A stretch of DNA of 64,000 nucleotides from Thozetella sp. PMI_491 (Eukaryota > Ascomycota > Sordariomycetes > Chaetosphaeriales > Chaetosphaeriaceae), in NCBI GenBank assembly GCA_021432635.1, contig MU270073.1:1-64000 (forward strand). Reading direction: 5' to 3'. Both the position numbers and the translations under genes were made by a program. This document shows, in pieces, positions 35,381 to 46,211 of the stretch (position 1 is its first letter; each line of letters opens with the position of its first letter). The notes under the pieces were generated by a model, which did not search any database, was not told the DNA's origin, and was given only the letters and a program-made list of their open reading frames with translations.

Positions 35381-38300
35381 TCGCTATTGAGGTGACGCCA
35401 TCGCACTAGCACTTTTCTTCCTTCCTTCACCCACCGCTTCACTTCTTTACACCCTACGAGAGCGCTGGCCCTGGAGCCGGTCGCCGTTTCAGCATTGTAC
35501 TGTATCTGTAATTTGGATCGTGGATAAAGGGGAGACGGCGTCGAACGGGGACAACATCACCGGAGAACATCTCGGTGCGGAATTTTGCTTTATTGGATTC
35601 GGAACGCGGACATTGATGATACCTACCACTTACATATACACGCCAAGTGCCGGAATGGCCTGGCCTTACAACCCATCATAGCATGAGTGTGTCTTAGTTT
35701 TAGAAGCTTAGCAGCTAATGCAACCTATCTGTCAAACGACTTCTACTCTCCCATGCTACTTTTCCATTCCCCTCCTCCGGGTCTGCGAGTCTCATTTGGC
35801 CATCTGCCCGGGCTAGCCCCGGACGCCGGGGGCTTGCCCGGGACGGAGAATACTTCTTTGATCTAGATTGTGCGATCAACCTGACGCAGAAAAGGCACCG
35901 ACACAGATCGCCTCTGGAGCCTCATCTCACGACGCAAGGCCGAGACACGACCTCGGCTGGATGCTACTGGGTTCTGCCTGCGAGAAGGGGTGGGGGGAAG
36001 GGCGGCCTACCCACGGGGCCAGAGGGTGGTTGTCTTGGTCTATCTAGGGAGGGAGCATTTGGCTGGCGATCGAAGACACTGCACGTCATCCCTCTCGCTG
36101 CCGTCCTGCCTCTGCCCCTGGGAGGCTTACCTAGGGAACCCGCTAGGCGCATGGCTAACACGGCCGACACCCACCATTGCCGCCAACCGAAGCAGACGTG
36201 CAGACGTCCATGCCATTCATGCTTTCTTTCTCGGCTTCCCTCCGGGTCTACCCACCGAGTGAACCCCAGCCCGATGTTGCGGTACTGTATGCCGTGGGAT
36301 GGGGAGTCGGCTTCGATGCCGCTTGGGCGCGAGAACACCACAACTGCTACCGCATGTAGGTACGGAGGGCAGTGTGCGACGCCCTGCCCTCCCCCTCCCC
36401 CACGCCGAGGAGACAGCACGATGCAACAGGGTGGTCAAAGCAAGACCGCACTTTCGCATCCGGGGCCGACATGGGCTTTTCGCTGCCTCTTGGTCCTCCC
36501 CGGCTCTTCCTGCCCGCTCGGATGGCCCATGGGAGGAGCACTGACCCTTGATGCGATTTGCGATTTGATGGGTTGTCTCCCGTCCCTCCTGTCCTCCCTG
36601 GCGGTCCTCTATCTGCCCCCTTCGTCCTACTCCGGTACAATACATAGAGCACGGGTTCGTCTCGGCCGCCCGGCTAGCGACTTAATAGCTACCGTGTATT
36701 ATTGCTTGAGGCTTTGCGCCGTTTGGAGCCGTTTTGGAGGACACCCAACAGGGGCCCCTCGCTTCGGCCCTGTCTAAACTCCCCAGCCCTTAATTGCGCG
36801 CAGATAATGAAACAAACCGGGATGCCGTGCAGGTCCATTACTACAGTAGGTAGGCGATGCCCCTCTTCTCTCCTCACTCAAAGACCCCCGCCGCCCTGGC
36901 CGCTCGTTGCGTACTTGTAGTTAGGCTTATGCTCGCCAGCAAGCCAATCCCGCACAGCCCGCGCAGCGGCGCACACCTGACAGCCCGTTTTGTGCTGTAC
37001 TTCTGCAGCTTCTGTACGATTGTGGCGTCCCAATTGCTGCTTTCTATAGCCTGCTGGATGCAACTCCCACGCCGTGTTTCATGTTTCCAAGCGAAAAGAG
37101 GCCCGCGCTGCGCAGGTGCTTCCCAGTTCCTGGAACCGTAACCGTCACCAGGTCCTCAGAGGCAAACACTGGGCATCCGATGCGTCGTAGGTGACAGCCG
37201 AATGCGATATGCTTTCCCATCGGCGGCTCTTGGGGACGGTCTGCCCGCCGGGTCGCCTGTCTACCCGTCTACCTCTCTACCCTCCGTACGCCTTGTCTAA
37301 TATTTCAAAGACAGAGCGACAAGTGTTGGAGGAGGGAGCTAGGGGGGAAAATAGCCCCGAAACTGCTGCCAGGGAGGCGAGGAGCGCCTCCCGGCCATCC
37401 CTCCAAGTCCTGAGCGCCTCGCACATCAGAGTGAGTCGCTTCTCTCCACCCGGGCTCGGACTCCCACTTGCGCGTGGGCAAAGATGCAGTTTCAACGGGC
37501 GGCGGCCAGTGGAGCCTGGTTTAGATGGGTAGGTACCTGAGGGAGGTAGCAGCGGGTGATGATCCAGCTCGGGCGGCCATGCGATGGAGCCAAAGTCCAA
37601 AGCAAGATCGTGCGCGCACGGGCCTGCCGCTGTCAAATCACGGAAGCTTTGGTCCCTCTGTGTAGGTCGCGCGCTCTGATTGGCTCCCGTACCTTCCTGG
37701 ATAAAAAGGTCGGTTCCCTGTCAAAGCGGAGGGAGGAGCGATGGGTCTGCCGCAGGTACACCTCGGCTTGTCTCTGTACCTCTGCGTGGGAGAAGCACTC
37801 GCGGCGGGGAGTGGAGAGCGAAGGGAGCCAAGGCGAAGACAGAACGGCGCAATCGCCCCGTTGCGATGGCAAGGGCGAGAGCGGCGAGGGCGCGGGCGCC
37901 TGCGGCGTTTGGGCCAGCGTAGCAGAAGCGCGGCTCGTCCAGCTATCGGCCGCCTCTGTCGCCCACTCAGCGGTGCGCAAAAGCGTCGCTGGCCTGCAAG
38001 GCACGCTCACGCCGCGCAGCGCAACCCGTGGGAGTCCACCCCAAATGCCACCCAGGGCGCGGCTGACCCGTCGAAAGCAAGGACTGCTGCCTCCGCCAAC
38101 TTCGGCCTCGATTGGTTCACAATCGGTCCTGGCAGGCACGCCGTCCCGTCATCCCGCGCGTACACCGCGGGCACGCCCCTCCACCTCCTGCCGTTGTCTC
38201 GCCTGGTCCTTCGGAGGACGAGTCGCCGCGGAGAGACTCAGAGGCAGGGAAGCGGGGGAGCACGTCAGCTGGAAGTGCCGGCTCCGGAGCCCATGCGGGA

Positions 38301-39774
38301 AAGCGGCTGCGTGTTCATGCGAACTCAGGCCGCCTGACGTGTTCGGGCCCGTTGGCACCTGCTCGACAGGCAGGAATATCATGGACCCGTGCTGCTCACT
38401 CGCTCCCTGGCCCGTCCCTCTCTACCCACTCTGAACGGGAAGGTTACCAAAGCCCGGAGACCCCGTCTGACCGACAGCCACTTCTGGAGCCCCCGGCAAG
38501 AGAGACGGCAATGAGCCCAGCGAGTGGCGGGCGGGACGAGAGGGCATGGGTTCCTCCTTGGAAGTTCGAGACAATCGGAGCAGGTTCGGCAGGCCGAAGA
38601 GGAAGTGAGAGCTGCTGCCGAGCTCGATCGCGTAATTCTGAGCCAGGACGTGCCGAGATTATGCACAGCAGGAACCCGTCTGCTGTGGTGGAGAGAGCGC
38701 CCCAAGCATCTCGACGACAGACATAGACACAGCCCTAGTCCCTGCCCAAGCCCAACAACTCTTGTGCTCCCACCTACCCACCATCCCCAATCGGTATATC
38801 CGCCCGGCTTTCCAATTATAGTCTCTTTGTGTCCCCCTATCCATCCCGCGCGTGAAACAGGCCCGAATAGGAGAGGTTTGGGCAGGGGAGGATTGAGGAC
38901 GGCATGTTTCGGTCGCGGAGACGCTCAACTGGCGCTCTCACTCTCTCTCGACGGGGGCAAAAGTGAGCGGAGTGGCCGCTGCTCGCGACATGGTACGAGT
39001 GGCTGAGACCGGTGGTCTATCTCCAACCAAGAGAGTAGATCCTGGATATTCCCTGGGGGGACGCCTGTCGCTGCAGCCCGGGTGCCAGCTTGTCGAGAGG
39101 GAAGGGCGTCGGCCGTGTCATCCCTTGTGAGATCTCGGCTTGTATTTCTTACAAGACTCTATCGCATGGCAGGTAGTAGGCTCTAGCCGGGCGGTGTGAA
39201 TGAGCGTCTCGTCCCAGTTAAACTTGCGCTGGGATTGAGGCGGCGGCAGCAACTCGAAGTGCAAGCCGCAGCCTTAGCGTTGATTATTGCTTCTCCTTTC
39301 CCTACCCACCTAGCTACACGCCACCTTTGAAGTGCAAACCCACCAGTGGCTATGCTGGATCCCTGCCCACTGCTCTACGGGTTGCCTAAGTCCCGTGAGA
39401 AGCAAAGCGTATATGGCCCCCAAGACTTCTATGGCCCCTGGACCCCCTGGACCCCCTGGACCCACACCCTCCGGTTGTTTACATTCCAACACATAACGGT
39501 AAGCACGCCAATGGAGCATACAGCCGAGTACTGCTCGCCGTCTCAGGTATGTTTATTGCAATAACCCAACTACGTCGGGGTGGAGTGGTGGTTGTTCATA
39601 CGAATGCATTTAACCCAAGCTCACTCGTCCAAGCCTAGGCTTGACGAATGGTATAACTGACGCCCGATGCCTGCTTCCCAACGTACACAACTATTATCGT
39701 CCTTTACCCAACACATTTACGCCATTTCCTTGACATCACGTCAGACCCAACTTGACTTAAACGAAAGATCGAAT
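35381..39774. other. Gene-free interval with a GC-rich ORF island at 37.5-39.0 kb
   Basis: No gene I can support. The segment 37.55-39.0 kb is strongly GC-rich and carries long overlapping open frames on both strands (up to 292 codons at 37556-38434, +). Their translations are Arg/Ser/Ala-rich and match no family I know. A 9-bp tandem repeat (CCCCTGGAC, three copies) is at 39,435-39,461. The part close to 39,774 is the 3' side of the P450 gene. Confidence 0.45.
39435..39461. repeat. Tandem repeat, CCCCTGGAC x3
   Basis: Three perfect 9-bp copies, flanked by degenerate CTATGGCCCC copies. A minisatellite-like tract in intergenic DNA downstream of the P450. Confidence 0.8.
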
Positions 39775-41454
39775 TCACCACCCGTCTAGCACCTTAGCCT
39801 TGACATATAGGCCGTTGGTTGGCCTAGCAGTGATGCCGGCCTTGATCTCCATCTTCTCCTCATCCGCCAGCTCCTTGTCCCGCAGCTCGAACTCGAACCG
39901 ACCGACCCAAGCAGCTAGCAGGCACGCGAGCTCAGCCTTAGCGAAGCTGGCGCCAATGCAGCTGCGGGGTCCGTGGAGGAAGGTCATGAAGGCATAGTTG
40001 CTCGGCGCACCGCCGCTGGCGGCCCTCTTGTCGCCCTCGGACTTGGGCATCCAGCGCTCTGGGTTGAACTTGTGCGCGTCGGGCCCCCAGAGCTCGTACG
40101 ACTTGTTGACGGCCCAGGGGCAGAGCATGATCTGCGTACCCTTGGGGACTCGCTGGCCCAGGATGTCGGTGTCGCACGCGGCCTTGCGCAAGGTCATGGG
40201 TACGGGTCCGTAGTACCGGAGCACCTCGTTGCACACGGCGTGGAGGTAGGGCATGTGGTCGATGTCAAGGCTCGAGACGGTCGCGGACGCGTTGTCGAGC
40301 GAGGGCAGGTTGGCGCGGATCTCGTCGCGCAGCCGCGTCTGCACCTCTGGCTGCAGGCAGAGCATGTAGATGGCCCACGTCATGGCGGAGGCGGTTGTCT
40401 CGTGGCCGGCGGCGAGGAACGTCATGAGCTGGTCAACCAGGTTCTGGTCGCTGAAGCCACCCGACTCGATCGCAACCGACAGGATGTCGACATCCGACAG
40501 CTCCTTCCGCGCAAGCTTGTCCTTCTTCTCGCGGATGAGGTCGGCGCAGACGGAACGGATCAGTCCAGCGGCCGCTCTCACGTCCTCGTTGCGCTTCATG
40601 GGCAGGAGGTACACGAGCGGCCCGGGTATGAAGGTGCTGAGGAGGCCGATGAGACGGGCTTGTTTGGATGGCTTGAAGAGCGCCGAGTATGTCTTGTTGA
40701 GCTCGTTGTCGGGGTTCTTGATGGCGCCGAAGTCGCGCCCCAGGCCGGCCACGCCGATGATGTCGAGCGTGGCCCGGGACGCCCAATTGCCAACCTCCAT
40801 CACGGCAGTGCCCTTGGACAGCTTCTCATCCGAGTATGATGGCTCCTTGGCGGCATCGATCCGGACCTGCTCCGTCATGGCCTGGACTGCCTCCTGGGAC
40901 TTGGTCCAGAACAAGGGATAAAGGTCCTTGATGTGGCGGAAAGCAAAGGCGGGCATCAGGTTCTTCCTCTGGACCTTGTGCTCGTCACCCTCAGCGAGCA
41001 GGACGCCAACGCCCAGGATGCGGCCGATGCCGAACCGGAACTGGGAGGGCTTCTCGAAGTGGTAGTTCTTGGTCACGAGGACCTCGGCCAGTGCCTTGGG
41101 GGAGGTGATCAGGAGTCTCTCCTGGTTCATCAGGCCCAGGTACCGAATGAGGCCGTCGTTGGGAACCGAGTTGATCCAGTCCATCATAGGCTTGCCGGTG
41201 ATCTCCTTGGAGATCCTTGCGTAATGTCCATTGAAGAAGCTCTCGCTCTTGGGCTCCGGCAGCCCGATCAGCGGCGAGAAGTACTTGGGATAGAGGACTA
41301 CGTTCCACACGGCCCACGTGAAGAGGCGAACAGTCAGCAAGAGCGCAAAGTTTGCCCACAGCGGCATTCTGGGCCAGCCCTGGGGTGCGTGATAGGTTGC
41401 GAGGTAGGCGGCGGCGGCGGCCAACGCCAACGTAGCCTTCCTTGACAAGCCCAT
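39775..41454 (-). CDS. Cytochrome P450 monooxygenase
   Basis: Intronless, 559 residues from the ATG before GLSRKATLAL. The open frame extends 111 codons further upstream, but that part lacks P450 character and would place the membrane anchor internally. N-terminal hydrophobic segments at about 6-21 and 32-52 anchor it in the ER. P450 hallmarks are complete: I-helix AGHETT (349-354), ExxR in NEVLR (E410, R413), PERW (about 465-468) and the heme loop FLHGPRSCIG with Cys499 as axial ligand. It would hydroxylate a lipophilic substrate using electrons from CPR. The family and substrate are not determinable here. No polyketide, peptide or terpene synthase lies nearby, so a secondary-metabolite cluster role is not supported; xenobiotic or fatty-acid oxidation is equally possible. 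Confidence 0.92.
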   Translation of the reverse strand: MGLSRKATLALAAAAAYLATYHAPQGWPRMPLWANFALLLTVRLFTWAVWNVVLYPKYFSPLIGLPEPKSESFFNGHYARISKEITGKPMMDWINSVPNDGLIRYLGLMNQERLLITSPKALAEVLVTKNYHFEKPSQFRFGIGRILGVGVLLAEGDEHKVQRKNLMPAFAFRHIKDLYPLFWTKSQEAVQAMTEQVRIDAAKEPSYSDEKLSKGTAVMEVGNWASRATLDIIGVAGLGRDFGAIKNPDNELNKTYSALFKPSKQARLIGLLSTFIPGPLVYLLPMKRNEDVRAAAGLIRSVCADLIREKKDKLARKELSDVDILSVAIESGGFSDQNLVDQLMTFLAAGHETTASAMTWAIYMLCLQPEVQTRLRDEIRANLPSLDNASATVSSLDIDHMPYLHAVCNEVLRYYGPVPMTLRKAACDTDILGQRVPKGTQIMLCPWAVNKSYELWGPDAHKFNPERWMPKSEGDKRAASGGAPSNYAFMTFLHGPRSCIGASFAKAELACLLAAWVGRFEFELRDKELADEEKMEIKAGITARPTNGLYVKAKVLDGW

Positions 41455-43715
41455 TTTGGTTTTGATGGGCGGACGAGGATGGTAGTTAGGATGGTAATAC
41501 GAGTACGGCCAAGATAGAGAACGGGGACGAGGGAAGAAAGATTGAAGAGGCGAGGATGTAGCAGGCGGGCATGTAATAAAGGGCGCCCTGGGAGGATGTC
41601 GTTTCAGGACGTCGAGCAGCAGGACGGGCCTTGCCCTAAGAGTTACAGCGATGAGTGGCGTCCCGGGGCCTTCTCTTAAATCCGCGCTCTCCAGTGGCCC
41701 AGATGAGCACCTAGATGTTTGGATAGACGTGCCGGCGAGCAAGAAGTCGACGGAAAATAATTCGAGATATTCAAGCAAGCGTCTCAAAACGGGACGGCGC
41801 TAGCTCTCTATGGAAGGCGTTCGGCAGGCCAGGGGGCGACGAGCTTTCGGCCAACACAACGCAAAGGGCCGTGGTGCGCTTGGCAGTCCACCGAGCAGCA
41901 GTGCACAGGAGAAGAAACGGAGAATCAGAATCGAAAAGCGATAACGATCGGGTCTCTGTCGGCACGGGCGATGGGTGTTGGTGGTAGGTGGTAGGAGGAG
42001 ACCATCCCAAGTCTGAAGCAGCATCCGGCCAGGGGATATATGCGCGCTCGAAACCCCGGCCGGGCGCCCGCCTTGGATCAGACGAATCGACCCGAACCAG
42101 TTCATGGTCGCGATTCGGCCGCTGGGGTCGCCGGGGGCATGGGCTAAGTGTTACGCCCCCCCCCCCCCCCCCCCCCCAACCCCTCCCTCCCCTTTCTGTG
42201 CTAATTGTCAGTCTATGATAGGCCCGCGCAGCTGGTCCGGACGACCGTGTTCGCCTCAGCCCGTCGGCCTCCATCCCACGACACCCGGCCCAGGCCCCCA
42301 TCAACCCTAAGCGGCTACGAGCTAGGCTACGACCTAGCCTGTCCGACTACCATAGTAGACACGTTTCCGCCATGCTTCTCCTGCCTTTGTTTCTTTGTCG
42401 TCGTCAGCCGAACGCCGCAACGTGCAATGCCAGCCGGCCACTTCGCTCCCAGGCCCGCCCTCTGCAAGAGACAAAACAAGCCCATCGTTCTAGCCTATGG
42501 TCCCGACGGACTCCCTCCAATTCGAGTGTGCACAAAAAAAAAGGCCGCGGATCTAGCCACGGAAAGACTCAAAGGTCCGCGGGGTTTTTAGGCTCCCCAC
42601 CATCCAATGGCTGAGAGCCGCGGGACCCCCAAACGATGCATCTTAGATTCGGAAAACGGCACGGGGAGCGGCCGCGCGTGTCATCGGGATTCAGGTCACG
42701 TTCGCCAACGGAGCCGGAGGCGCGCCCAAATCCGAGCCCACGATTCAGCCGCAGCATTTTGAGTCCTGGGCCCATTCGACACGTCGGGCTTCACAGACCG
42801 AACTGCGCCGGGCTTACACGCCCGATGGCAGCTTCTGGTTGCATCTGTCTGTCAAAAAGACACCTGGCCGAATTCATGCTCGACGCCTGAGGCTTGATTG
42901 AACCTTGAGGCTTGGGGCTTGAGTCTTCACCTGGGAGCCGCGTCGCCCGCCGTTCTCTCCCTCCAGCGGACTCGGGTCATCAAGGCGCTCCCCTATTGCG
43001 CCGAACCCGAAAGGGGTTTTGCCTGCCTGGTAGGCCGAAGCGAGGTGGGCGGTATACTATGTACCCCCTAAGCCCTACAATGGCGTCTATAGTAAGCACC
43101 GGCCCAGTCCCACCCGCAATAGAATACGGAGTAGGATTGCCCACCTCAGCCTCTCCGTCCGCGCCGCTTCAAGGACACCTGCTCGTTCGGCTCCGGGGGA
43201 CCGTCAAATGGCGGAGTCGGCCCCCGGGCTAGCACGGAAGACGTCGGTGGTTTTTTGCTTGTCTATGCCGGCCTCCGTTTGCAGTCAGAACCCTATCGGG
43301 ACTACCTAGGGCAAAGGGCGTAACGAGGTAACCAATGACGGACGAGTTGATTAGTCTGGCTGCGCCGCAGCTTCAACCCCCAACTGCCATTGGCGCAACC
43401 TCATGCTTTTATACTTCCTCCGACCTCGGGACTAGGTGCTGTTGCACTGATTAATGAACGTGGGCGCTAAGATGATGCCGTAGGTGCTCCGGACCGGAAC
43501 AGGCGTGGGCTCAGGTAGGGCGTGAGTCACTGCGTGCCAGCCAAACCCGAGTGTTTGCGAGGGGGGGTAGTGTCGTGCATCAAGTCATCTAGCCCAAGGG
43601 CCGGCACGCAGAGGAGCTGGATGCCGTAGAGTGCCACACACCACCTACCTACCCACGCAGCCTCCACTCTTGCCCAGCCAGATCCTTGCCTACATACTCG
43701 CCTACCCAGGGAAAC
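41455..43715. promoter_or_regulatory. Divergent intergenic region P450 / MarR-GNAT
   Basis: 2.26 kb between the start codons of two outward-transcribed genes. It contains a 22-nt poly-C tract (42,156-42,177) followed by a CT-rich stretch. A GATATATG/CATATATC element near 42,034 could serve as a TATA-like site for the P450 only if the leader is long. CCACCTACCTACCCACG just before the MarR-GNAT start is a pyrimidine-rich leader. No gene is supported here. Confidence 0.5.
42156..42177. repeat. Poly-C tract, 22 nt
   Basis: Uninterrupted C run about 700 bp upstream of the P450 start on the opposite strand. It is similar to the tract at 34,086. Length is subject to sequencing error. Confidence 0.8.
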
Positions 43716-44858
43716 ATGGATGCCACGGACGACGTTATCCCCACCTTTCGCGAAGCGTCACGTAGGTTGGTCCGCGAGTGGGGTTTCCTGCGTCCACGGC
43801 TCCCGTGCTCTGTCCTATCGGCGTCGGCCACCCACTGCCTCATTGAAGTTGGGGACTTCCATGTGAATACCTTTGAGCGCCTCCGCAGGGTTCTCTGCGT
43901 CAGCGACGACGAGCTCCAGGTCACCCTCGCGGAGCTCGCAGCCAACGGCGACATCGCCACGGTTCTTCCGGATCCGGGCGACGAAGCGGAGGCGGGCGAG
44001 GCCGTTTATCGCATCACGCCGAACGGCACCGTGACCCTCGCGGCCATCAACGCTTTTGCGCAGAACCAGGTGGAGACGGCCCTCGCAACCATCTCTCCGG
44101 GCGCGAGCACCGCTATCCTGACCGCCTTCCGGCAGTACGCCGCCGCCCTGCGCCAGGCGCGTGCTGGCTCGGCCCTCACGCCCGAGGCCACGCCGCTGCC
44201 CTCGCCTAGGGCCTCCAGCCCAGTCAGGGAAACTTCCTCGCTGCTGCTTCCGACTGCCGCCCCAAGCCCGCCCCCCTCGGAGCGGCAGGTGACCATTGTC
44301 AGTGGCTACCGCCCCGGCATTTTGGGACGCACCCTCGAGATGCACCTCGACTTCTACTCCGGGGCCGTCGGGTGGGGCGCCAAATTCGAGGAATACCTGT
44401 CCTCCAAGCTCAGCGGGCTGATGACGCGCCTGTCCAACCCCCTCAACGAGGCGTGGTGCGCGATCGAGACCACCGCCGAGGGCCGCGAGCGCATCATCGG
44501 GACTATCTACATCGACGGAGAGAGCCTGGGGGAAGAAGGTGTCGCGCACCTGCGCGCATATGTTATGGATGACGCAGCGCGGGGGTTGGGGCTCGGCCGG
44601 AAGCTCTTCGACAGCGCCATGCAATTCGTCCGTGACAGTGGGTTCCGGGAGTGTCGTCTGTGGACGATGAGGAGCCTTGTGGTGGCAAGGCGGCTGTATG
44701 AGGGGGCCGGTTTCAAGCTGGTCAACGAGTTTTATACCGAGGAGATGGGCAATGGCATATGGAGCATGGAATATCACTGGCGGAGGGAAGAGAACCAAGC
44801 TGACAGCCCCTGCTTGGAAGACGGGAATGGGAGTGTGGCTGCGCCAGCATCAGCGTGA
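43716..44858 (+). CDS. MarR-type HTH fused to GNAT N-acetyltransferase
   Basis: Intronless, 380 residues from the ATG before DATDDVIPTF; an upstream in-frame extension has only a TTG. The N-terminal domain (about 5-145) has MarR winged-helix layout: opening FREASRRLVREWGF, then LRRVLCVSDDELQVTLAELAANGDI, a wing, YRITPNGTVTL, and a long closing helix. The linker (150-190) is Pro/Ser-rich. The C-terminal GNAT domain (about 191-355) contains the acetyl-CoA loop ARGLGLGRKLF (288-298) and the following WTMRSLVVARRLYEGAGF, characteristic of the fold. This domain order is common in bacterial MarR-GNAT proteins, so the fungal gene may descend from a bacterial transfer; lack of introns agrees but does not prove it. 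Substrate is unknown. The recognition helix is diverged, so DNA binding is uncertain. It is convergent with the small membrane-protein gene 228 bp downstream. Confidence 0.85.
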   Translation: MDATDDVIPTFREASRRLVREWGFLRPRLPCSVLSASATHCLIEVGDFHVNTFERLRRVLCVSDDELQVTLAELAANGDIATVLPDPGDEAEAGEAVYRITPNGTVTLAAINAFAQNQVETALATISPGASTAILTAFRQYAAALRQARAGSALTPEATPLPSPRASSPVRETSSLLLPTAAPSPPPSERQVTIVSGYRPGILGRTLEMHLDFYSGAVGWGAKFEEYLSSKLSGLMTRLSNPLNEAWCAIETTAEGRERIIGTIYIDGESLGEEGVAHLRAYVMDDAARGLGLGRKLFDSAMQFVRDSGFRECRLWTMRSLVVARRLYEGAGFKLVNEFYTEEMGNGIWSMEYHWRREENQADSPCLEDGNGSVAAPASA

Positions 44859-45086
44859 TGGTCATGCCATCGAGGCTTTATCAAATAAAAGTATATAGCC
44901 ACTTGAGGGAAAAGAAGAAAGAAAAACCACAGTCTTATACAATCGTCCGGTCGTCGCTATATCATTGGAGTCCTTTTTATCTATGGGTATCGCAGAAGTC
45001 CGTCTTACACTATACACTCCAGCTCTCTAAACATCACAAATCCTATTTCGTCTCAGCCTCGTCAATGTTCATTCCCCAGCTCACGC

Positions 45087-45580
45087 CTATCGAAGAAAGA
45101 TCCTCAGCCCCCAAACGACCGCTGCCCAGACGCCCCAGCCAGCACACATGATGACCAGGCCGAGGACGAAGACTACCCAGCCGCGCATCTCAAAGGCCTC
45201 GGACGCCTCCATTTTCATGAGCTTGCGCTGCTTGCTGTGGTAGTAGGGCCTGCCGGTGCTCTCGTCCCGGACCAGCTCGCTCCTGTCGTCCACTGCCACG
45301 TACTGGTAGCGACGGTACCGGTAGACGAGACGATGCAGCCATTGAGGGAGCCAGCGGGATTCCTTCTCGGCGTGATACTGGGACCGCCTAGCCGAGTTGC
45401 GGTAGTCAACCAGAACGAGGGAAATGAGAAATGTGACGAAGATGATGGGTGTCATGATAGTCTGCAATTGGTCAGAGCAAAGCTTGCTGGGGCGAGGAGA
45501 CCGGAACTGGCCTTGTAGAGCGTCGGCGGCTCCTGGAGGATGGCAGCTTGTTGCCTTGCTGAAGCAGATGGTGCCGACAT
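45087..45580 (-). CDS. Small two-TM membrane protein (fungal, uncharacterised)
   Basis: The main exon (45087..45461) encodes TIMTPIIFVTFLISLVLVDY, a TM helix. After it come an Arg/Tyr-rich loop (RLVYRYRRYQYVAVDD), a short KQRKLMKMEASEAFEMR segment, and a second TM helix WVVFVLGLVIMCAGWGVWAA near the C-terminus. The exon has no good ATG of its own, and CTGACCAATTGCAG just before ACT ATC looks like a branch site and acceptor. An upstream exon 45512..45580 (MSAPSASARQQAAILQEPPT... ending LYK, 23 codons) would join in frame, but the intron would then start GC (GCCAGT), a rare donor. If so the protein has 147 residues. Alternatively, translation starts at the internal ATG of IMTP. Function unknown; an ER or mitochondrial membrane location is possible. 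Confidence 0.65.
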
Positions 45581-46211
45581 GGTCATCTCCTATGCGGGGG
45601 CTCTCGCGGGGGCTTCTGCGGCGATGACCTCAAAGGGGGCGGCGCTTTGATGCTCTTTCGAGGATAGTGTTTCCGACGCTCCCGAAGGCTAGAGAAGCCG
45701 GTGGTCGACTATGTCGTCTGGTTCGATGTCGCCCTTGAATGGTGCAGTGAGGCAGCGGAAGAGATGGAGGCTCAAACGTGTATATAAATTGGATGATAGC
45801 AGGTGGAGCCGAGGCCGTCATACGGGGTTGCCATACTTTAATACACTGGCAAAGTTCTGCTAAAATTATCCGGGATGCGCGGTCTTGGAGGCTTAGTTGC
45901 ACTGCCGACTTGGTTGGCTTGGTTGGGTCGTTCCACCAAAGGAGCGACGGGACAATGTGATTCGCGGGCTCGGCAGCACACCAAGCTGACAAAAGCATAC
46001 CACTCGGGGACGGGCGGGTCCAGGGTCACAAAGAATTGGCACATTTTTTAGGTTCGAATCTGCGAGGCTCTTATTCTGCTACCAAAGTGTGAGGCGTGTC
46101 CGCGCATTGGATCCAGTCGGCCGATTCCCGCGCCGGCTAGAGAGCTACGTGTCTGCGGTCTACGTCGTGCGCACTACGGAGCCGTGGAGCCGCCCCGCCT
46201 TGGCCCCCCCC
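45581..46211. other. Intergenic, small membrane-protein promoter side
   Basis: 630 bp between two minus-strand genes: the promoter of the small membrane-protein gene and the 3' region of RidA. A TATATAAATT element at about 45,779-45,789 is AT-rich on both strands and could be a TATA-like site about 200 bp from the proposed start. Nothing else is recognisable. Confidence 0.4.

Noticed and set aside
39973-40839. 288-codon open frame antisense to the P450
   Set aside because: Shadow of the P450, which carries every hallmark motif in the sense frame.
41455-41787. 111-codon N-terminal extension of the P450 frame
   Set aside because: It has no P450 or targeting features and would bury the membrane anchor; the ATG before GLSRK gives normal family length and topology.
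43815-44798. 327-codon open frame antisense to MarR-GNAT
   Set aside because: Gly/Arg-rich shadow without domains; the sense strand has clear HTH and GNAT motifs.
39775-44858. P450 plus MarR-GNAT as a secondary-metabolite cluster
   Set aside because: There is no polyketide, peptide or terpene synthase, no pathway transporter, and 2.3 kb of divergent DNA between them. Adjacency alone is not evidence.
46045-46080. tRNA-like T-loop (GGTTCGAATC)
   Set aside because: No acceptor stem, D-arm or anticodon arm can be folded around it.
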